Source of the DNA: Acidobacteriota bacterium
GTDB taxonomy: Bacteria; Acidobacteriota; UBA890; WLXD01
Length of the DNA stretch: 64,000 nucleotides
Assembly (NCBI GenBank): GCA_012103255.1
Contig: WLXD01000003.1
Coordinates: forward strand, 453,984-517,983
Direction of reading: 5' to 3'
Within the stretch, counting starts at the first letter, position 1; each line of letters opens with the position of its first letter. Of the stretch, positions 31,878 through 41,036 are shown piece by piece. A program made the position numbers and the translations under genes. The notes beneath the pieces are model-generated. The model searched no databases, was not told the origin of the DNA, and saw nothing but the letters and a program-made list of their open reading frames with translations.

Positions 31878-33581
31878 CTACGCCGGAAGCTGGGCCAGTT
31901 CCTCGCCTACCCGGGTCATCAGTGGCGTGATCGTGTCCGCGTCGAAGGCCAGCTTGGCGCCCGCGGCCTCGAACAGCTGCGGCAGCGGCTTCGAACCACC
32001 CAGGGCCAGGGCGCTGCGGTAGTTGTTGAGCGCGAGCTTGGGATTCTGCTTGTAGGTGTCCCAGATCTGCAGCGCGCCGAGCTGGGCGATGCCGTACTCG
32101 ATGTAATAGAACGGGTAGCAGAAGATGTGCAGCTGGCGCTGCCATGAGGACTCGCGTTGCGCCTCGAACCCGGTCCAGTCGGTGGGGGTTTCGAAGCGTT
32201 TGCCGAGGTCGAGCCAAGCCGTCGTCCGCTCGTCGCGCGAGTGGGCTGGATGGGTGTAGATCCAGTGCTGGAACGCATCGACGCGGGCGATCCATGGCAG
32301 GAGGCCGATTACGCCTTCGAGGTGCTTGCGCTTGGCGCGTGCCGCGTCTGCCTCGGAGTAGAACTCGTCGAGATAGTCGTCGCCGAATAGCTCCATCGTC
32401 ATCGACGCGACTTCGGCGAACTCGATCGGTGCGTGGCGGTATTCGACCAGCGGATCGTGGCGGGAAGCGATTGAGTGGAACGCGTGGCCGGCCTCGTGGA
32501 GAAGGGTCTCCACGTCGCGATGCAGGCCCGCCGCGTTCATGAAGATGAACGGCCGGCGCTGTTCGTCGAGTGAAGACTGGTACCCGCCAGGCGCCTTGCC
32601 CTTGCGGGAATCGAGATCGAGTTCGCCGCCATCGAGCATTGCGCCAAACTGGCGTTCGAGCTCTGGGTCCAACCGGGCGAAAATCCGCAGGCAGCCGGCG
32701 CCGAGTTCGTCGGCCGACTCGAACGGGCGCAACGGCTCCCGTCCCAGCGCGTCAACCCCATAGTCCCAGGGCCGTAGAACGTCCAGACCAAGCGCGGAGC
32801 GCCGCTCTTCGGCCATCGCGTTCGCCAACGGCATCACGTGCTTCTCAACCGCCGTGTGAAACGCCTCGCAGTCGGCGGGGGTGTAGTCGAAGCGCCGGTA
32901 CGACTTGAAGATGTACTCGCGGTAGTCGGCACAGTCGGCGTTCGCCGCCATCTTCGACCGCAGCCCGGACAGTTCATCGAAGATCTCTTCGAACTCCTCG
33001 CGATCCTGCAGGCGACGTTCGCCCGAAGCCGTCCACGCCTCCTGGCGCGTTTCTCTGTCGATCACCTCGAGATGCTTCGCCAGCTGCGGCATCGTGAGTT
33101 CCTCGCCTCGGAACTGAACCGTCATCGCGCCACTGATCTTCTGGTACTTCTGGCTGAGCACGCTCGCCTGGGTCTGCAGCTCGATGTTGTTCTCGCGATA
33201 CAACTCCATCTCCACCTCGACGTCGCGATCGAGCACGCCGTAGCGATCCGCGTCGAGATCCTCACGAGCCTCGGTGCCGAGGTAGAAGGTGTTGAGTCGG
33301 TGGAACCACGGCTTCGCCGCCGGCATGAACTTCTCCACCATGTGGAGATACTCCTGCTCGGCTTCTTCATCCTCGGTGTCGCAGGTCATCGCGATGTAGC
33401 GCTTCGAGCGCTCCTCTGAGATCGCGGACTGCAGCTCCGAGGAATCGAGGAGCCACCGTTCGAGATCCTCCGCCGTCTCCACATCTCGCGAAAGCAGCGC
33501 CTCGACGAAGGGCTGCACGGCATCCCAGTCGCCAAGGTCGAGGACGTCAGGCAAGAAACTGCGAGGAAACTCGACGTTCAC
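31878..33581 (-). CDS. M3 family oligoendopeptidase
   Basis: 567 residues with zinc site H-E-A-G-H in L-L-H-E-A-G-H-A-F-H-S-I, preceded by P-F-I-F-M-N-A, and family motifs F-D-Y-T-P-A-D-C and E-F-A-E-V-A-S-M-T-M-E-L. It falls in the PepF-like M3 branch. No signal peptide: cytoplasmic hydrolysis of oligopeptides. Convergent with udk (7 bp between stops). Confidence 0.93.
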   Translation of the reverse strand: MNVEFPRSFLPDVLDLGDWDAVQPFVEALLSRDVETAEDLERWLLDSSELQSAISEERSKRYIAMTCDTEDEEAEQEYLHMVEKFMPAAKPWFHRLNTFYLGTEAREDLDADRYGVLDRDVEVEMELYRENNIELQTQASVLSQKYQKISGAMTVQFRGEELTMPQLAKHLEVIDRETRQEAWTASGERRLQDREEFEEIFDELSGLRSKMAANADCADYREYIFKSYRRFDYTPADCEAFHTAVEKHVMPLANAMAEERRSALGLDVLRPWDYGVDALGREPLRPFESADELGAGCLRIFARLDPELERQFGAMLDGGELDLDSRKGKAPGGYQSSLDEQRRPFIFMNAAGLHRDVETLLHEAGHAFHSIASRHDPLVEYRHAPIEFAEVASMTMELFGDDYLDEFYSEADAARAKRKHLEGVIGLLPWIARVDAFQHWIYTHPAHSRDERTTAWLDLGKRFETPTDWTGFEAQRESSWQRQLHIFCYPFYYIEYGIAQLGALQIWDTYKQNPKLALNNYRSALALGGSKPLPQLFEAAGAKLAFDADTITPLMTRVGEELAQLPA

Positions 33582-33628
33582 TTCGGGTACTCCGGGGCGG
33601 GGCCGTCGCAGCCAGGCGACGGGATGTC

Positions 33629-35065
33629 TTATTCAGGGGGCTCGGGATGCAAGGTCGGATCCGGCGCAAGCTCGGACGTTGAACCTTCGAGCGGGACATC
33701 GGTGTCCGCGGCACTGTGCTCGCGAACCACTTCGCGCAGCGTTCGCTGCAACCAGACGACAAACCCTGCCGAGGACAGCGCTCCCACGGCGAGTAGGCCG
33801 AGCATCATTCCGTAGAGACCGGGATAGCCCATGGCAACCGCGAGTTCCTGTCCACCCCATGCGAGGGGCACGGTGAGGATCAACGATCGTACTGCCGCCA
33901 TGATGAGCCCTGGGCGGCCCTGCCCGAGGGCCTCGAATACCGGCCGCGCCAGGAAGAACGGCGTCGACACGATGCAGCTCAAGGGCACCAGATACAGGGA
34001 GAACCGGGCAAAGGAGACTGTCTCTGGTGATTCGGCCAGGGCGCTGGCCAGCCAGGGGCCCAGCAGAACCATGATCGGCGTCACGAGCACGATCGAATAC
34101 CCGAACGTAATGCCCAGCGCCTGCCGGATTGAGGCTCTCAAGCCTTCCCAGTCCTTCTTGCCCACGAGCCTTCCCGCGAAGGGCAACATCGCCACCGAGA
34201 TGGCGATCAGCGGGTTCATCGCAAACAGCGCGACTCGGTGGTAAATCGAATAGGCGGCGATCGCTGCGGTCGCGTTGGTCAACCCTGCGAGCATCGTGTT
34301 CACGATGGCCATCTCGACGGACGACAGGCCGAACGTCAGGCCCGCCGGAACGGCCAGCGACAACTGAGTGCGATACGGATGCGGGTCGAGCCCGGGCACG
34401 TCGTGCTCGCCTCCAGCGCGCCGGGCGTTCTCATGACGGCGCGCCGCCACGATCGCGTAGACCAGACCGCCGATACGACCGAGAACGGTCGACAGCGCGA
34501 TGCCGAAAACACCCCAGTTGAAGACGAACAGGAAGAGAGTGTTCAGGGTGATGTTGATGACGTTCGACCAGATCCCAGCCCACATGGTGGACCGCGTATC
34601 CTGGTGCGCCTTCACGATCGAGTCCGGAATCACCGACCAGAAAGACGTGAACGCCGATCCAGCGATGAGGACCGAGGCGTAAACACGGAAGTCCTGGAAT
34701 ACGATGTCGCTCAGACCGCCCTGCGGCGCCAGGAACCAGATGATCGCGCCTACGGCCAGGAAGATCGGCGACACGAACCAGACGAGTTTCCAGGCAACGC
34801 CGAGGTGCTGCTCGATCTTCTCGCCCTCGCCAGCCGACATCGTGCGAGACAACGCCGCGGTGAGACCGGTGGACAGGCCGACCCAGATGGCGATCATCAG
34901 GAACTCGAACGGAACCGTCAGACCGATCGCGGCGACCGCGGCGTCACCGATCGTCGCCGCGTAGGCGGTATCGACGAAAGTAAACGCCGCGCGCATGACG
35001 AATGAGATCACGAGCGGCGCCGACATCTGCAGCAGCGTGGGCTCGCGACGTACGGCGGTGGTCAA
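33629..35065 (-). CDS. MATE family efflux transporter
   Basis: TTG 35065 gives 478 residues beginning L-T-T-A-V-R-R-E-P-T-L-L-Q, just before helix 1; an upstream start would prepend an unusual Cys/Trp-rich leader. Twelve helices, with F-T-F-V-D-T-A-Y-A in helix 1 and K-A-H-Q-D-T-R-S-T-M-W-A-G in the middle. It belongs to the NorM/DinF-like branch and is not closely similar to the MATE gene at 6751. The tail after residue ~450 is acidic and proline-rich. Substrate unknown. Confidence 0.85.
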   Translation of the reverse strand: MTTAVRREPTLLQMSAPLVISFVMRAAFTFVDTAYAATIGDAAVAAIGLTVPFEFLMIAIWVGLSTGLTAALSRTMSAGEGEKIEQHLGVAWKLVWFVSPIFLAVGAIIWFLAPQGGLSDIVFQDFRVYASVLIAGSAFTSFWSVIPDSIVKAHQDTRSTMWAGIWSNVINITLNTLFLFVFNWGVFGIALSTVLGRIGGLVYAIVAARRHENARRAGGEHDVPGLDPHPYRTQLSLAVPAGLTFGLSSVEMAIVNTMLAGLTNATAAIAAYSIYHRVALFAMNPLIAISVAMLPFAGRLVGKKDWEGLRASIRQALGITFGYSIVLVTPIMVLLGPWLASALAESPETVSFARFSLYLVPLSCIVSTPFFLARPVFEALGQGRPGLIMAAVRSLILTVPLAWGGQELAVAMGYPGLYGMMLGLLAVGALSSAGFVVWLQRTLREVVREHSAADTDVPLEGSTSELAPDPTLHPEPPE

Positions 35066-35294
35066 ACGGCAGTCCCAGGGATCTCGTGAACAGACGTACC
35101 AGTGTAGCCGACCTGACAATAGGCATGCGCGGCCAACTGTGGGCCGGGTGTGGGGGTCGCCCGTGCCACACTCGATCTGACTGGCGGTTGCCCTGCGGAC
35201 CGAGTCGGTCGTAATCTCCTGACAACGTACTTGCCACCCGGTGCGCCGATCTTGTGGCTACCGGTCACTCCCCGACAGCTAACTGGAAACTGCC

Positions 35295-36056
35295 GTGACG
35301 CCTACGCGCACTCGATTCTTCGCAGCTCTGATTGTTGCCACCGCTTGCCTCGTCTCGTCCCCGGCCCTGGCTCAAGCCGATGCCGACGCGCGCGAAATCG
35401 CCGAGTCCGTCATGGACGCTATGGGCGGTCAGGACGCCTGGGACAACACACGGCATCTTTCGTGGAACTTCATGGGTCGCGGCCGCCTCCACCACTGGGA
35501 CAAGTGGACCGGCAATGTGCGCATCGAGACCGCTGCAGGCCAAAACCGGCAGGGCGAGCCCACGCCGACGACGTTGACTCTCATGAATATCAATACGCGC
35601 GAAGGGCGCGCGTGGGTGGATGGCGAGGAAGTCTTCGGTGAGCAACTCGACGAGCGGCTCGATGGAGGCTGGCGTGCATGGGTGAACGACGCTTACTGGA
35701 TGTTCATGCCCTACAAGCTTCTCGATCCCGGCGTGAACCTCACCTATGTGGGCGAAGACATCATGGAAGACGATCGCGAGGCCGATGTCCTGCAGCTCAC
35801 CTTCGAGTCAGTGGGCGTCACTCCCGACAACCGCTATCTCGTCTATGTGGCCCGCGACAGCGGTCTCGTCGAGCAGTGGAGCTGGTTCGCCAGTCGCGAC
35901 CAGGCGGAGCCCGGCTTCACTCGCCCCTGGGCCGACTGGGAGCGCTTCGGCGACATCATGATCGCAACCGATCATGGTTTCGGCGCCGAATGGGACATTG
36001 CGGTTCACGACAGCCTGCCTGAGGCGGTCTACACCGACCCGAACTGGCAGCGCTAG
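35295..36056 (+). CDS. secreted protein of unknown function, LolA-like fold suspected
   Basis: 253 residues from GTG 35295. A signal peptide (F-F-A-A-L-I-V-A-T-A-C-L-V, cleavage after A-L-A) is followed by A-R-E-I-A-E-S-V-M-D-A-M-G-G-Q-D-A-W and a beta-rich body with aromatic strands (W-N-F-M-G-R-G, W-V-N-D-A-Y-W-M-F-M-P-Y-K-L-L-D-P). That opening helix plus half-barrel pattern is seen in LolA/LppX-like lipoprotein-carrier and DUF6503-type proteins. The exact role is not known. Its stop overlaps that of neuC by 3-4 bases (convergent). Confidence 0.72.
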   Translation: MTPTRTRFFAALIVATACLVSSPALAQADADAREIAESVMDAMGGQDAWDNTRHLSWNFMGRGRLHHWDKWTGNVRIETAAGQNRQGEPTPTTLTLMNINTREGRAWVDGEEVFGEQLDERLDGGWRAWVNDAYWMFMPYKLLDPGVNLTYVGEDIMEDDREADVLQLTFESVGVTPDNRYLVYVARDSGLVEQWSWFASRDQAEPGFTRPWADWERFGDIMIATDHGFGAEWDIAVHDSLPEAVYTDPNWQR

Positions 36057-37231
36057 GACTGAGCCGGGGCCGCGGGCGTCATCTCGACCGGCATCGCGCG
36101 CTTCACGAAGAGTTCTTCTCCCAGGGGAACGCCTTCGAGGATGCGTGTGATCCGGGCGCCGGAGTCGCCGTCGCCGTAGGGGTTGGACACGTCGCTCAGC
36201 CCCGCGCGGAATTCGTCCGACAGGGCCTCGTCCAGACGCGTGAGAATCGCGGCACGAGTCGGCTCCACGTCGATGATGTTCGCCGCACGCTCACGACCTT
36301 GCTGCCGCATGCCGACGTTCACCACGGGCAAGCCCAAAGACGGCGCCTCCATGATGCCGCTGGAGGAATTCCCCAGCATCGCTCCGGCGTTCTGTAGCAG
36401 CCCCCAGTAGATCACCGGGTCGAGATTCACGAAGAGACGCGCACGGTCCCGACCTTCGCAGTATCGAGTCGCCAGTTGCATGAGTTCGTGGCTGCCCGCA
36501 TCGCTGTTGGGGAAGCAGAAGATCACAGGCCGATCGACCTCCTCGAGCGCACCGAACAACGCCGCTGCCTCGCGGGTCGTGTCCCGCGCGATCGTCACCG
36601 GATGCGTCGCAACAACGATGGGCGCCGGATCGAGGGGCATGCCGAGTTCGCGTTCCAGCGTTTCTCGATCCGGCAGTGCGCTCCGTCGCAGGTGGTCGAG
36701 TGATGGTGCCCCGACTTGATGGATCCGCCACGGTTCCTCCCCCATCGAGGCAAGGCGCGCAGCCGCCCCCGCGGTTGGCGCCAGATGTACATGGGCCATC
36801 GACGTGAGCGCGTTGCGCACGGCGTGGTCGATCGCACCCTCACTCACTTCCCCGCCCTCGATGTGCGCGACGGGAATCCTGAGCGCGAGCGCCACGGCGG
36901 CTGGCGCGAGCATCTCGTAGCGGTCCGCGATCAGCAGCAGCAGGTCCGGCCGCGTCGCGCCGAGAGTGTCAGCGAGGCTGAGGGTCGCAGCGCCGATCGT
37001 CTTGGCCATGCCAACGTCAGTGTCGGAGCTCAGCAAGCACTCGATACGGGCGTCGATGCTGAAACCGTCGGCCTCGATCTGACGCGCCGTCAGGCCAAAC
37101 GCCGGCGACAGATGCGCGCCGGCGACGATCAGCCGAAGTTCGATTGACTCGCTGGCATCGAGCTCGCGCAGCACCCAGTACAGGTGGCTGTAGTCGGCTC
37201 GGGAGGTCGTGACAACGGCGATCGTTCGCAT
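36053..37231 (-). CDS. neuC: UDP-N-acetylglucosamine 2-epimerase, hydrolysing (NeuC type)
   Basis: 392 residues. G-S-R-A-D-Y of the family appears as T-S-R-A-D-Y near residue 10; A-D-R-Y-E-M, H-I-E-G-G-E-V-S-E-G-A-I-D-H, N-S-D-A-G and G-N-S-S-S-G-I-M-E-A-P are the epimerase motifs of the NeuC/SiaA branch. It would convert UDP-GlcNAc to ManNAc plus UDP for sialic or related nonulosonic acid synthesis. The partner genes (neuB, neuA) are not adjacent, so it is an orphan here; a role in surface glycan synthesis is inferred. Confidence 0.85.
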   Translation of the reverse strand: MRTIAVVTTSRADYSHLYWVLRELDASESIELRLIVAGAHLSPAFGLTARQIEADGFSIDARIECLLSSDTDVGMAKTIGAATLSLADTLGATRPDLLLLIADRYEMLAPAAVALALRIPVAHIEGGEVSEGAIDHAVRNALTSMAHVHLAPTAGAAARLASMGEEPWRIHQVGAPSLDHLRRSALPDRETLERELGMPLDPAPIVVATHPVTIARDTTREAAALFGALEEVDRPVIFCFPNSDAGSHELMQLATRYCEGRDRARLFVNLDPVIYWGLLQNAGAMLGNSSSGIMEAPSLGLPVVNVGMRQQGRERAANIIDVEPTRAAILTRLDEALSDEFRAGLSDVSNPYGDGDSGARITRILEGVPLGEELFVKRAMPVEMTPAAPAQS

Positions 37232-37281
37232 GCATCCGATGGTACATGCCGGGCCACGATCGCCGCTGGCCGATCCGATCT

Positions 37282-38109
37282 CTAGCGGCGCGGCAGCCCT
37301 GCAGCGAGCCCCTGAGCTCCCTGCACCATCTTGCCTCTACCGATCACATCCAACGAGCACGTCCGGTCGTCGCGCAACTTGTAGATGAAGGTGTCATCGA
37401 ACAGGTCGTACCCGTCCACGATGAAGACCTGTCGCGAGCTGTTGATGTCGACGCCGTTGATCCGTCTGAAATCGCTGCCGCCGCAGATCGCGTACGCGCG
37501 CGTCTTCTCGAGCAGGAGCAAGACGTCACCATTGCCAACTAGCTGTGTGCCGTCCGGCTGAACCGCATACGAAGTGACATTGAGCCCGGATCGGGCGTAC
37601 AGCTCTTTCGGCTTGGTGTAGTTCGGTGCGCCAACCTTGTAGATCGCGTCGAAGTGCCACTGCCCGTTGGTGCCCGGCATGCGCGGGCCGGCCGCCTTGT
37701 CTACAACGTAGATCGTGCCCCATTCGTCCATGTCGAGAAATGCGGGGTTCACCCAGTTGCGCTGCGTCGCGATGCGCTTCAGGTCACCCTCGGGGGTCAA
37801 GAGCCAAAGCTTGCCGTCTTTCGGCCAGCGACCGCTCGCGTCGCCACCCATATCGGCGATGATCAGGTTGCACAGCATATCGTACTCGACATCGGCAATC
37901 AGACCGAACTGCGGGTGCTCAACAACCTCGACCGTGTGGTTCCAGGTGTCGTAGACCACGACGTTGATGCTGTTGGCCACCGCCACACGCTCACAGTACG
38001 AGTTGTGGGTCACGCCCTTGGGCTTCATGCGTGTGCCCATCGGGATCTTGGTGAGCTTGTACTTGTAGTCGGACTTGCCGCGCTTGCGCAGACGGATGAG
38101 CGAATCGTA
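37282..38109 (-). CDS. secreted propeller-like protein, C-terminal part (frameshifted)
   Basis: About 275 residues from Y-D-S-L-I-R onward, in a different frame from the signal peptide encoded at 38302. Repeating units such as I-N-V-V-V-Y-D-T-W-N-H, L-W-L-L-T-P-E-G-D-L and I-Y-V-V-D-K-A-A suggest an NHL/SMP-30-like propeller. Four to five Cys residues are scattered. No catalytic motif is recognised. Upstream codons of this frame (to 38253) are Arg/Pro-rich and not native. Confidence 0.7.
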   Translation of the reverse strand, partial: YDSLIRLRKRGKSDYKYKLTKIPMGTRMKPKGVTHNSYCERVAVANSINVVVYDTWNHTVEVVEHPQFGLIADVEYDMLCNLIIADMGGDASGRWPKDGKLWLLTPEGDLKRIATQRNWVNPAFLDMDEWGTIYVVDKAAGPRMPGTNGQWHFDAIYKVGAPNYTKPKELYARSGLNVTSYAVQPDGTQLVGNGDVLLLLEKTRAYAICGGSDFRRINGVDINSSRQVFIVDGYDLFDDTFIYKLRDDRTCSLDVIGRGKMVQGAQGLAAGLPRR

Positions 38110-38302
38110 GCGACCGGAAGCGGTCGCCAGGGCGGATCGTGAGCTCGCCCTCGACAGCGGCCAGGCTCTCCATCTCGAGGTCCATCTGCTGGGACGTGCC
38201 CTGGGCCGGGGTCGCGGACTGAGCGGGGGCGGTCGCCGGAGCCACGAGCACAATAGCCAGGGCCGCGGCGGTCGCCAGAATCGTGCGCCGGAAGTGCCTC
38301 AT
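37991..38302 (-). CDS. secreted propeller-like protein, N-terminal part (frameshifted)
   Basis: ATG 38302 opens a good signal peptide (A-T-A-A-A-L-A-I-V-L-V-A, cleavage near A-P-A-Q) and continues to about P-G-D-R-F-R-S (38110). From there the frame is out of register and runs to a stop at 37991. Dropping one base near 38110 joins it to Y-D-S-L-I-R-L of the fragment at 37282-38109, giving one protein of about 340 residues. Confidence 0.65.
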   Translation of the reverse strand: MRHFRRTILATAAALAIVLVAPATAPAQSATPAQGTSQQMDLEMESLAAVEGELTIRPGDRFRSLRFAHPSAQARQVRLQVQAHQDPDGHTHEAQGRDPQLVL

Positions 38303-38569
38303 TATTTCGTTGCCTCGTTGGCCCCAGGCTCAACAATCGCAACGGACGCGCCGCCAGGCGCTTCCTCGTGGTTTCGGCAGTCTAGGAAGCGGCCCGCAAC
38401 ACTACAACGTCGGGGAACGAAGGCGCCGGACAGGAGCGGACAGGAGCGGCACCCACCTAGTGGACGCAACCGGACAGGCGCGGCCGATGTGCCGCAGAAC
38501 GGGCCGCCATGACGGAAACGCCGACATTCCTGTCTTGACAGTCAAGGGCGGGGGCCGCAGCGTCGAAGG

Positions 38570-39769
38570 ATGCAAGAACTGACCGGACAATCCAATGACT
38601 TTCTGCGCATCGTGCTGCCTGCGTGCGCCGCCGGACGGCTCAAGGCGGTACGCAGTTACGCGGACGATCCGCGCCGCTTTGTGGAATGGACGGGCGCCCA
38701 TGGTCGAACGATGGTCTGGGAAGCGGCTCGCAAAGGCCAGCGTGCGGTTGTGGAGTTCCTCCACCGGGCCCAGAACGCTGACCTTCATGCGCTTGGTTGC
38801 TACTACCGCGAGACCCGCCTGGAAGTCTCGCCGTGGTGCGTCGCAACCCTCAACGGCCACGCTGCAACCGCGAAGTACCTCACCGGTCACGGTGCCGGTC
38901 TCGACTTCCTCTCGGCTTGCTTGCTCGGCGACGAGCAGTTCGTGGCTGCGCAGCTGGAGACGGACCCTGCTGCTGCCAATACGCCGTATTTCAGGGAGCA
39001 TCGCTTCAACCCGTACCGCGCCTGGCCCCTGCAGTACGCCATCGTTGGCGGCCACATGCCGATCGTTGAACTTCTTCTGAGCGCCGACGCCGACGCGAAC
39101 GCGGCCCCCGCCATTCTGTTCGATGCAATCGACACCGATCGGGCTGACATCGCCGAACGTCTCGTGGCAGCGGGCGCCGATCCGATCGCAACAGGCCATC
39201 GCGGATGGCTCACAACCGGCAAGTTCAAACGCATTGCGCAAGCTCACGGTCACGATGTTCGCGAAGACGACTTCGCGCCAGAGAAATGGCCGTCGCTGGT
39301 AGACGCATGTCGCGGCAACCACAACGCCAAGGACGACGTCAGTCGGGTTCTTCCACTGCTTGCTGGATCTGACCCGGACATCCGCGATTACCAGGGCAGA
39401 ACCGCGCTGCATCGCGCCTCGCAAGCAGGGTTCCGCCAGATCACGCTGCTGCTTCTGGACCACGGAGCGGACCCGGAGGCCCTGTCCGACAATCAGCAGA
39501 CGCCGCTGTTCGACGCGGCGTTCCACGGTCGGACGCCGCTGGTATCCCTGCTACTCGACCAGGGCGCGAACCTCGAAGCCCGGGATTCGCGCGGCGAAAC
39601 GCCTCTGTTCGCCGCAATCAGAGGCGGACAGGCAGGACCTACCCGCGAACTCCTCGAGCGCGGTGCGGATCTTACGACCAGCAACAGCCGCGGAGAGTCT
39701 CCGGCCGACATCGCGCGGCGTTCGCGAAAGAAGGGCATCGCCCAGGTCCGAGCGCTGCTACCGAAATAA
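38570..39769 (+). CDS. ankyrin repeat protein
   Basis: 399 residues, no signal peptide. The first ~230 residues hold degenerate ankyrin repeats (W-E-A-A-R-K-G-Q-R-A-V-V-E-F-L, Y-A-I-V-G-G-H-M-P-I-V-E-L-L-L). Four clear repeats follow at 275-390 (G-R-T-A-L-H-R-A-S-Q-A-G, Q-T-P-L-F-D-A-A-F-H-G, G-E-T-P-L-F-A-A-I-R-G-G, G-E-S-P-A-D-I-A). A protein-binding scaffold is likely; the partner is unknown. It is divergent from the frameshifted secreted gene. The 267-bp gap upstream holds two tandem copies of a 10-bp unit (38428-38447) and no other signal I can support. Confidence 0.85.
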   Translation: MQELTGQSNDFLRIVLPACAAGRLKAVRSYADDPRRFVEWTGAHGRTMVWEAARKGQRAVVEFLHRAQNADLHALGCYYRETRLEVSPWCVATLNGHAATAKYLTGHGAGLDFLSACLLGDEQFVAAQLETDPAAANTPYFREHRFNPYRAWPLQYAIVGGHMPIVELLLSADADANAAPAILFDAIDTDRADIAERLVAAGADPIATGHRGWLTTGKFKRIAQAHGHDVREDDFAPEKWPSLVDACRGNHNAKDDVSRVLPLLAGSDPDIRDYQGRTALHRASQAGFRQITLLLLDHGADPEALSDNQQTPLFDAAFHGRTPLVSLLLDQGANLEARDSRGETPLFAAIRGGQAGPTRELLERGADLTTSNSRGESPADIARRSRKKGIAQVRALLPK

Positions 39770-39790
39770 GGTCGTGGTGCGACCCTGGGC

Positions 39791-41014
39791 TCACTCGCCC
39801 GTGACGAGTCTCTCGACGGTCGCCGGGCTCACGGCAGCGTGCAACGTGGCGTCGTCCCATCGCGATGAGAGGCGGCTCCACAGCGCGGTCGCAACGTCGC
39901 TTGCCCCGGCGGCCTCGGTCGACGCGTTCGCCGGGAATGGGAGTTCCACCTGGAGTTCGCAGGCGACGCTTACCCAGTTGCCAGCGGAGTCCGGTACTTC
40001 GAGGCCCGGCCAGCGGATACCCGTGCCGCGCTCGCCCCGCGTTGCACTCAGGCCAATGCGGAGATCCGGCCCGTGAATCCCCACGCGCGCCTTGCCCAGG
40101 CGCGCCAGGTAGTCGATCTGGATCTCGGCGCCGGCGGGCAGCAGAAAATTACGGTCGGTCCGGCGGCGCAGGAGTCGACTCATGACGCCGCCCGGCGTAC
40201 CGCCACCCAGAAGACCACGGAGACCGCCAGGCAGCTCGGCGAACACGCTACCGCCGCCCGGCACCGGCAGGTCCTCGAGTTTCTGTTCCGCCGTCGACAG
40301 TCCAAGTTCACCGTCAACCAGGAGATCCGCCAGCTCTTCGAGAAAGACCCAGCTTGTGAGCTCGATCGCGGCCTGTTGCAACATCTCCGGGTCGGCGTAG
40401 AGGCGTTCGGAGTGCTCGGTGTCGAGCGCCGCGAGCATGGCCTCGATTGAGTCCGTCACGCGGGGCTGGATCACGTCGGTGCGCAACCCACCACGATCGC
40501 TCGCGGCGTGCAGTGTGAACTCGATCGGGCGCGTGCCGGCCATGTCCTGCGCCGCGAACAGCCACCGCAGCTGCGCATCGCTGACCGGAACTGTTCGATC
40601 CCGATGCCGGACGCAATACAGACGAGCTCCGACGCTGCCCTTCGCGTTGGTACGTGCGAACGCATGCGGTGCGCCGCTGCGCCGTGGCACCGCAACCACC
40701 AGGAGTTCGCCGTCTTCGCCAACCAGGTGCTCGAGCTGAGCGTTCACTCGCGGCGCAGTGCACTCATCGAGCATGGTGTCGAGGGCCGTGTGCGCAGCGG
40801 CATCGTCGAGGGCCAGGGACTCCTCATACCGACCCGCGGCGTCCACGCCCAGAACCAATCGCCCGCCATCCCGGTTCGCGAGGCCAACAACGTCGCGGGC
40901 GAGCTGATCGCGACCCTCCTCGCTCGCGAGCAACTGTGAAGACGCGAATACGAGTCGCTGCGCGTCGGCTGGATAGAGCGTTAGCGCCTGCTTGATCTCG
41001 GCAGCGGTTGTCAT
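39791..41014 (-). CDS. AlbA_2 (Schlafen-like) DNA-binding domain protein
   Basis: 407 residues from ATG 41014. The N-terminal ~150 residues match the AlbA_2/divergent AAA-4 domain: D-V-V-G-L-A-N-R-D-G-G-R-L-V-L-G-V-D, followed by L-L-V-V-A-V-P-R-R-S-G-A-P-H-A-F. The remaining ~250 residues are not recognised (G-G-G-S-V-F-A-E-L-P-G-G-L-R-G-L-L-G-G-G is a glycine-rich linker). The domain can bind DNA or nucleotide in regulators and defence proteins. It is third in a row with adhC-like and MBL genes (22-bp gap), an unusual partner for a formaldehyde pathway. Confidence 0.75.
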   Translation of the reverse strand: MTTAAEIKQALTLYPADAQRLVFASSQLLASEEGRDQLARDVVGLANRDGGRLVLGVDAAGRYEESLALDDAAAHTALDTMLDECTAPRVNAQLEHLVGEDGELLVVAVPRRSGAPHAFARTNAKGSVGARLYCVRHRDRTVPVSDAQLRWLFAAQDMAGTRPIEFTLHAASDRGGLRTDVIQPRVTDSIEAMLAALDTEHSERLYADPEMLQQAAIELTSWVFLEELADLLVDGELGLSTAEQKLEDLPVPGGGSVFAELPGGLRGLLGGGTPGGVMSRLLRRRTDRNFLLPAGAEIQIDYLARLGKARVGIHGPDLRIGLSATRGERGTGIRWPGLEVPDSAGNWVSVACELQVELPFPANASTEAAGASDVATALWSRLSSRWDDATLHAAVSPATVERLVTGE

Positions 41015-41036
41015 GGCGTAGTGGTTTCGGGGAGAG

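Noticed and set aside
38428-38447. Tandem repeat of a 10-bp unit (GGACAGGAGC twice)
   Set aside because: Too short and only two copies; no CRISPR or minisatellite character.
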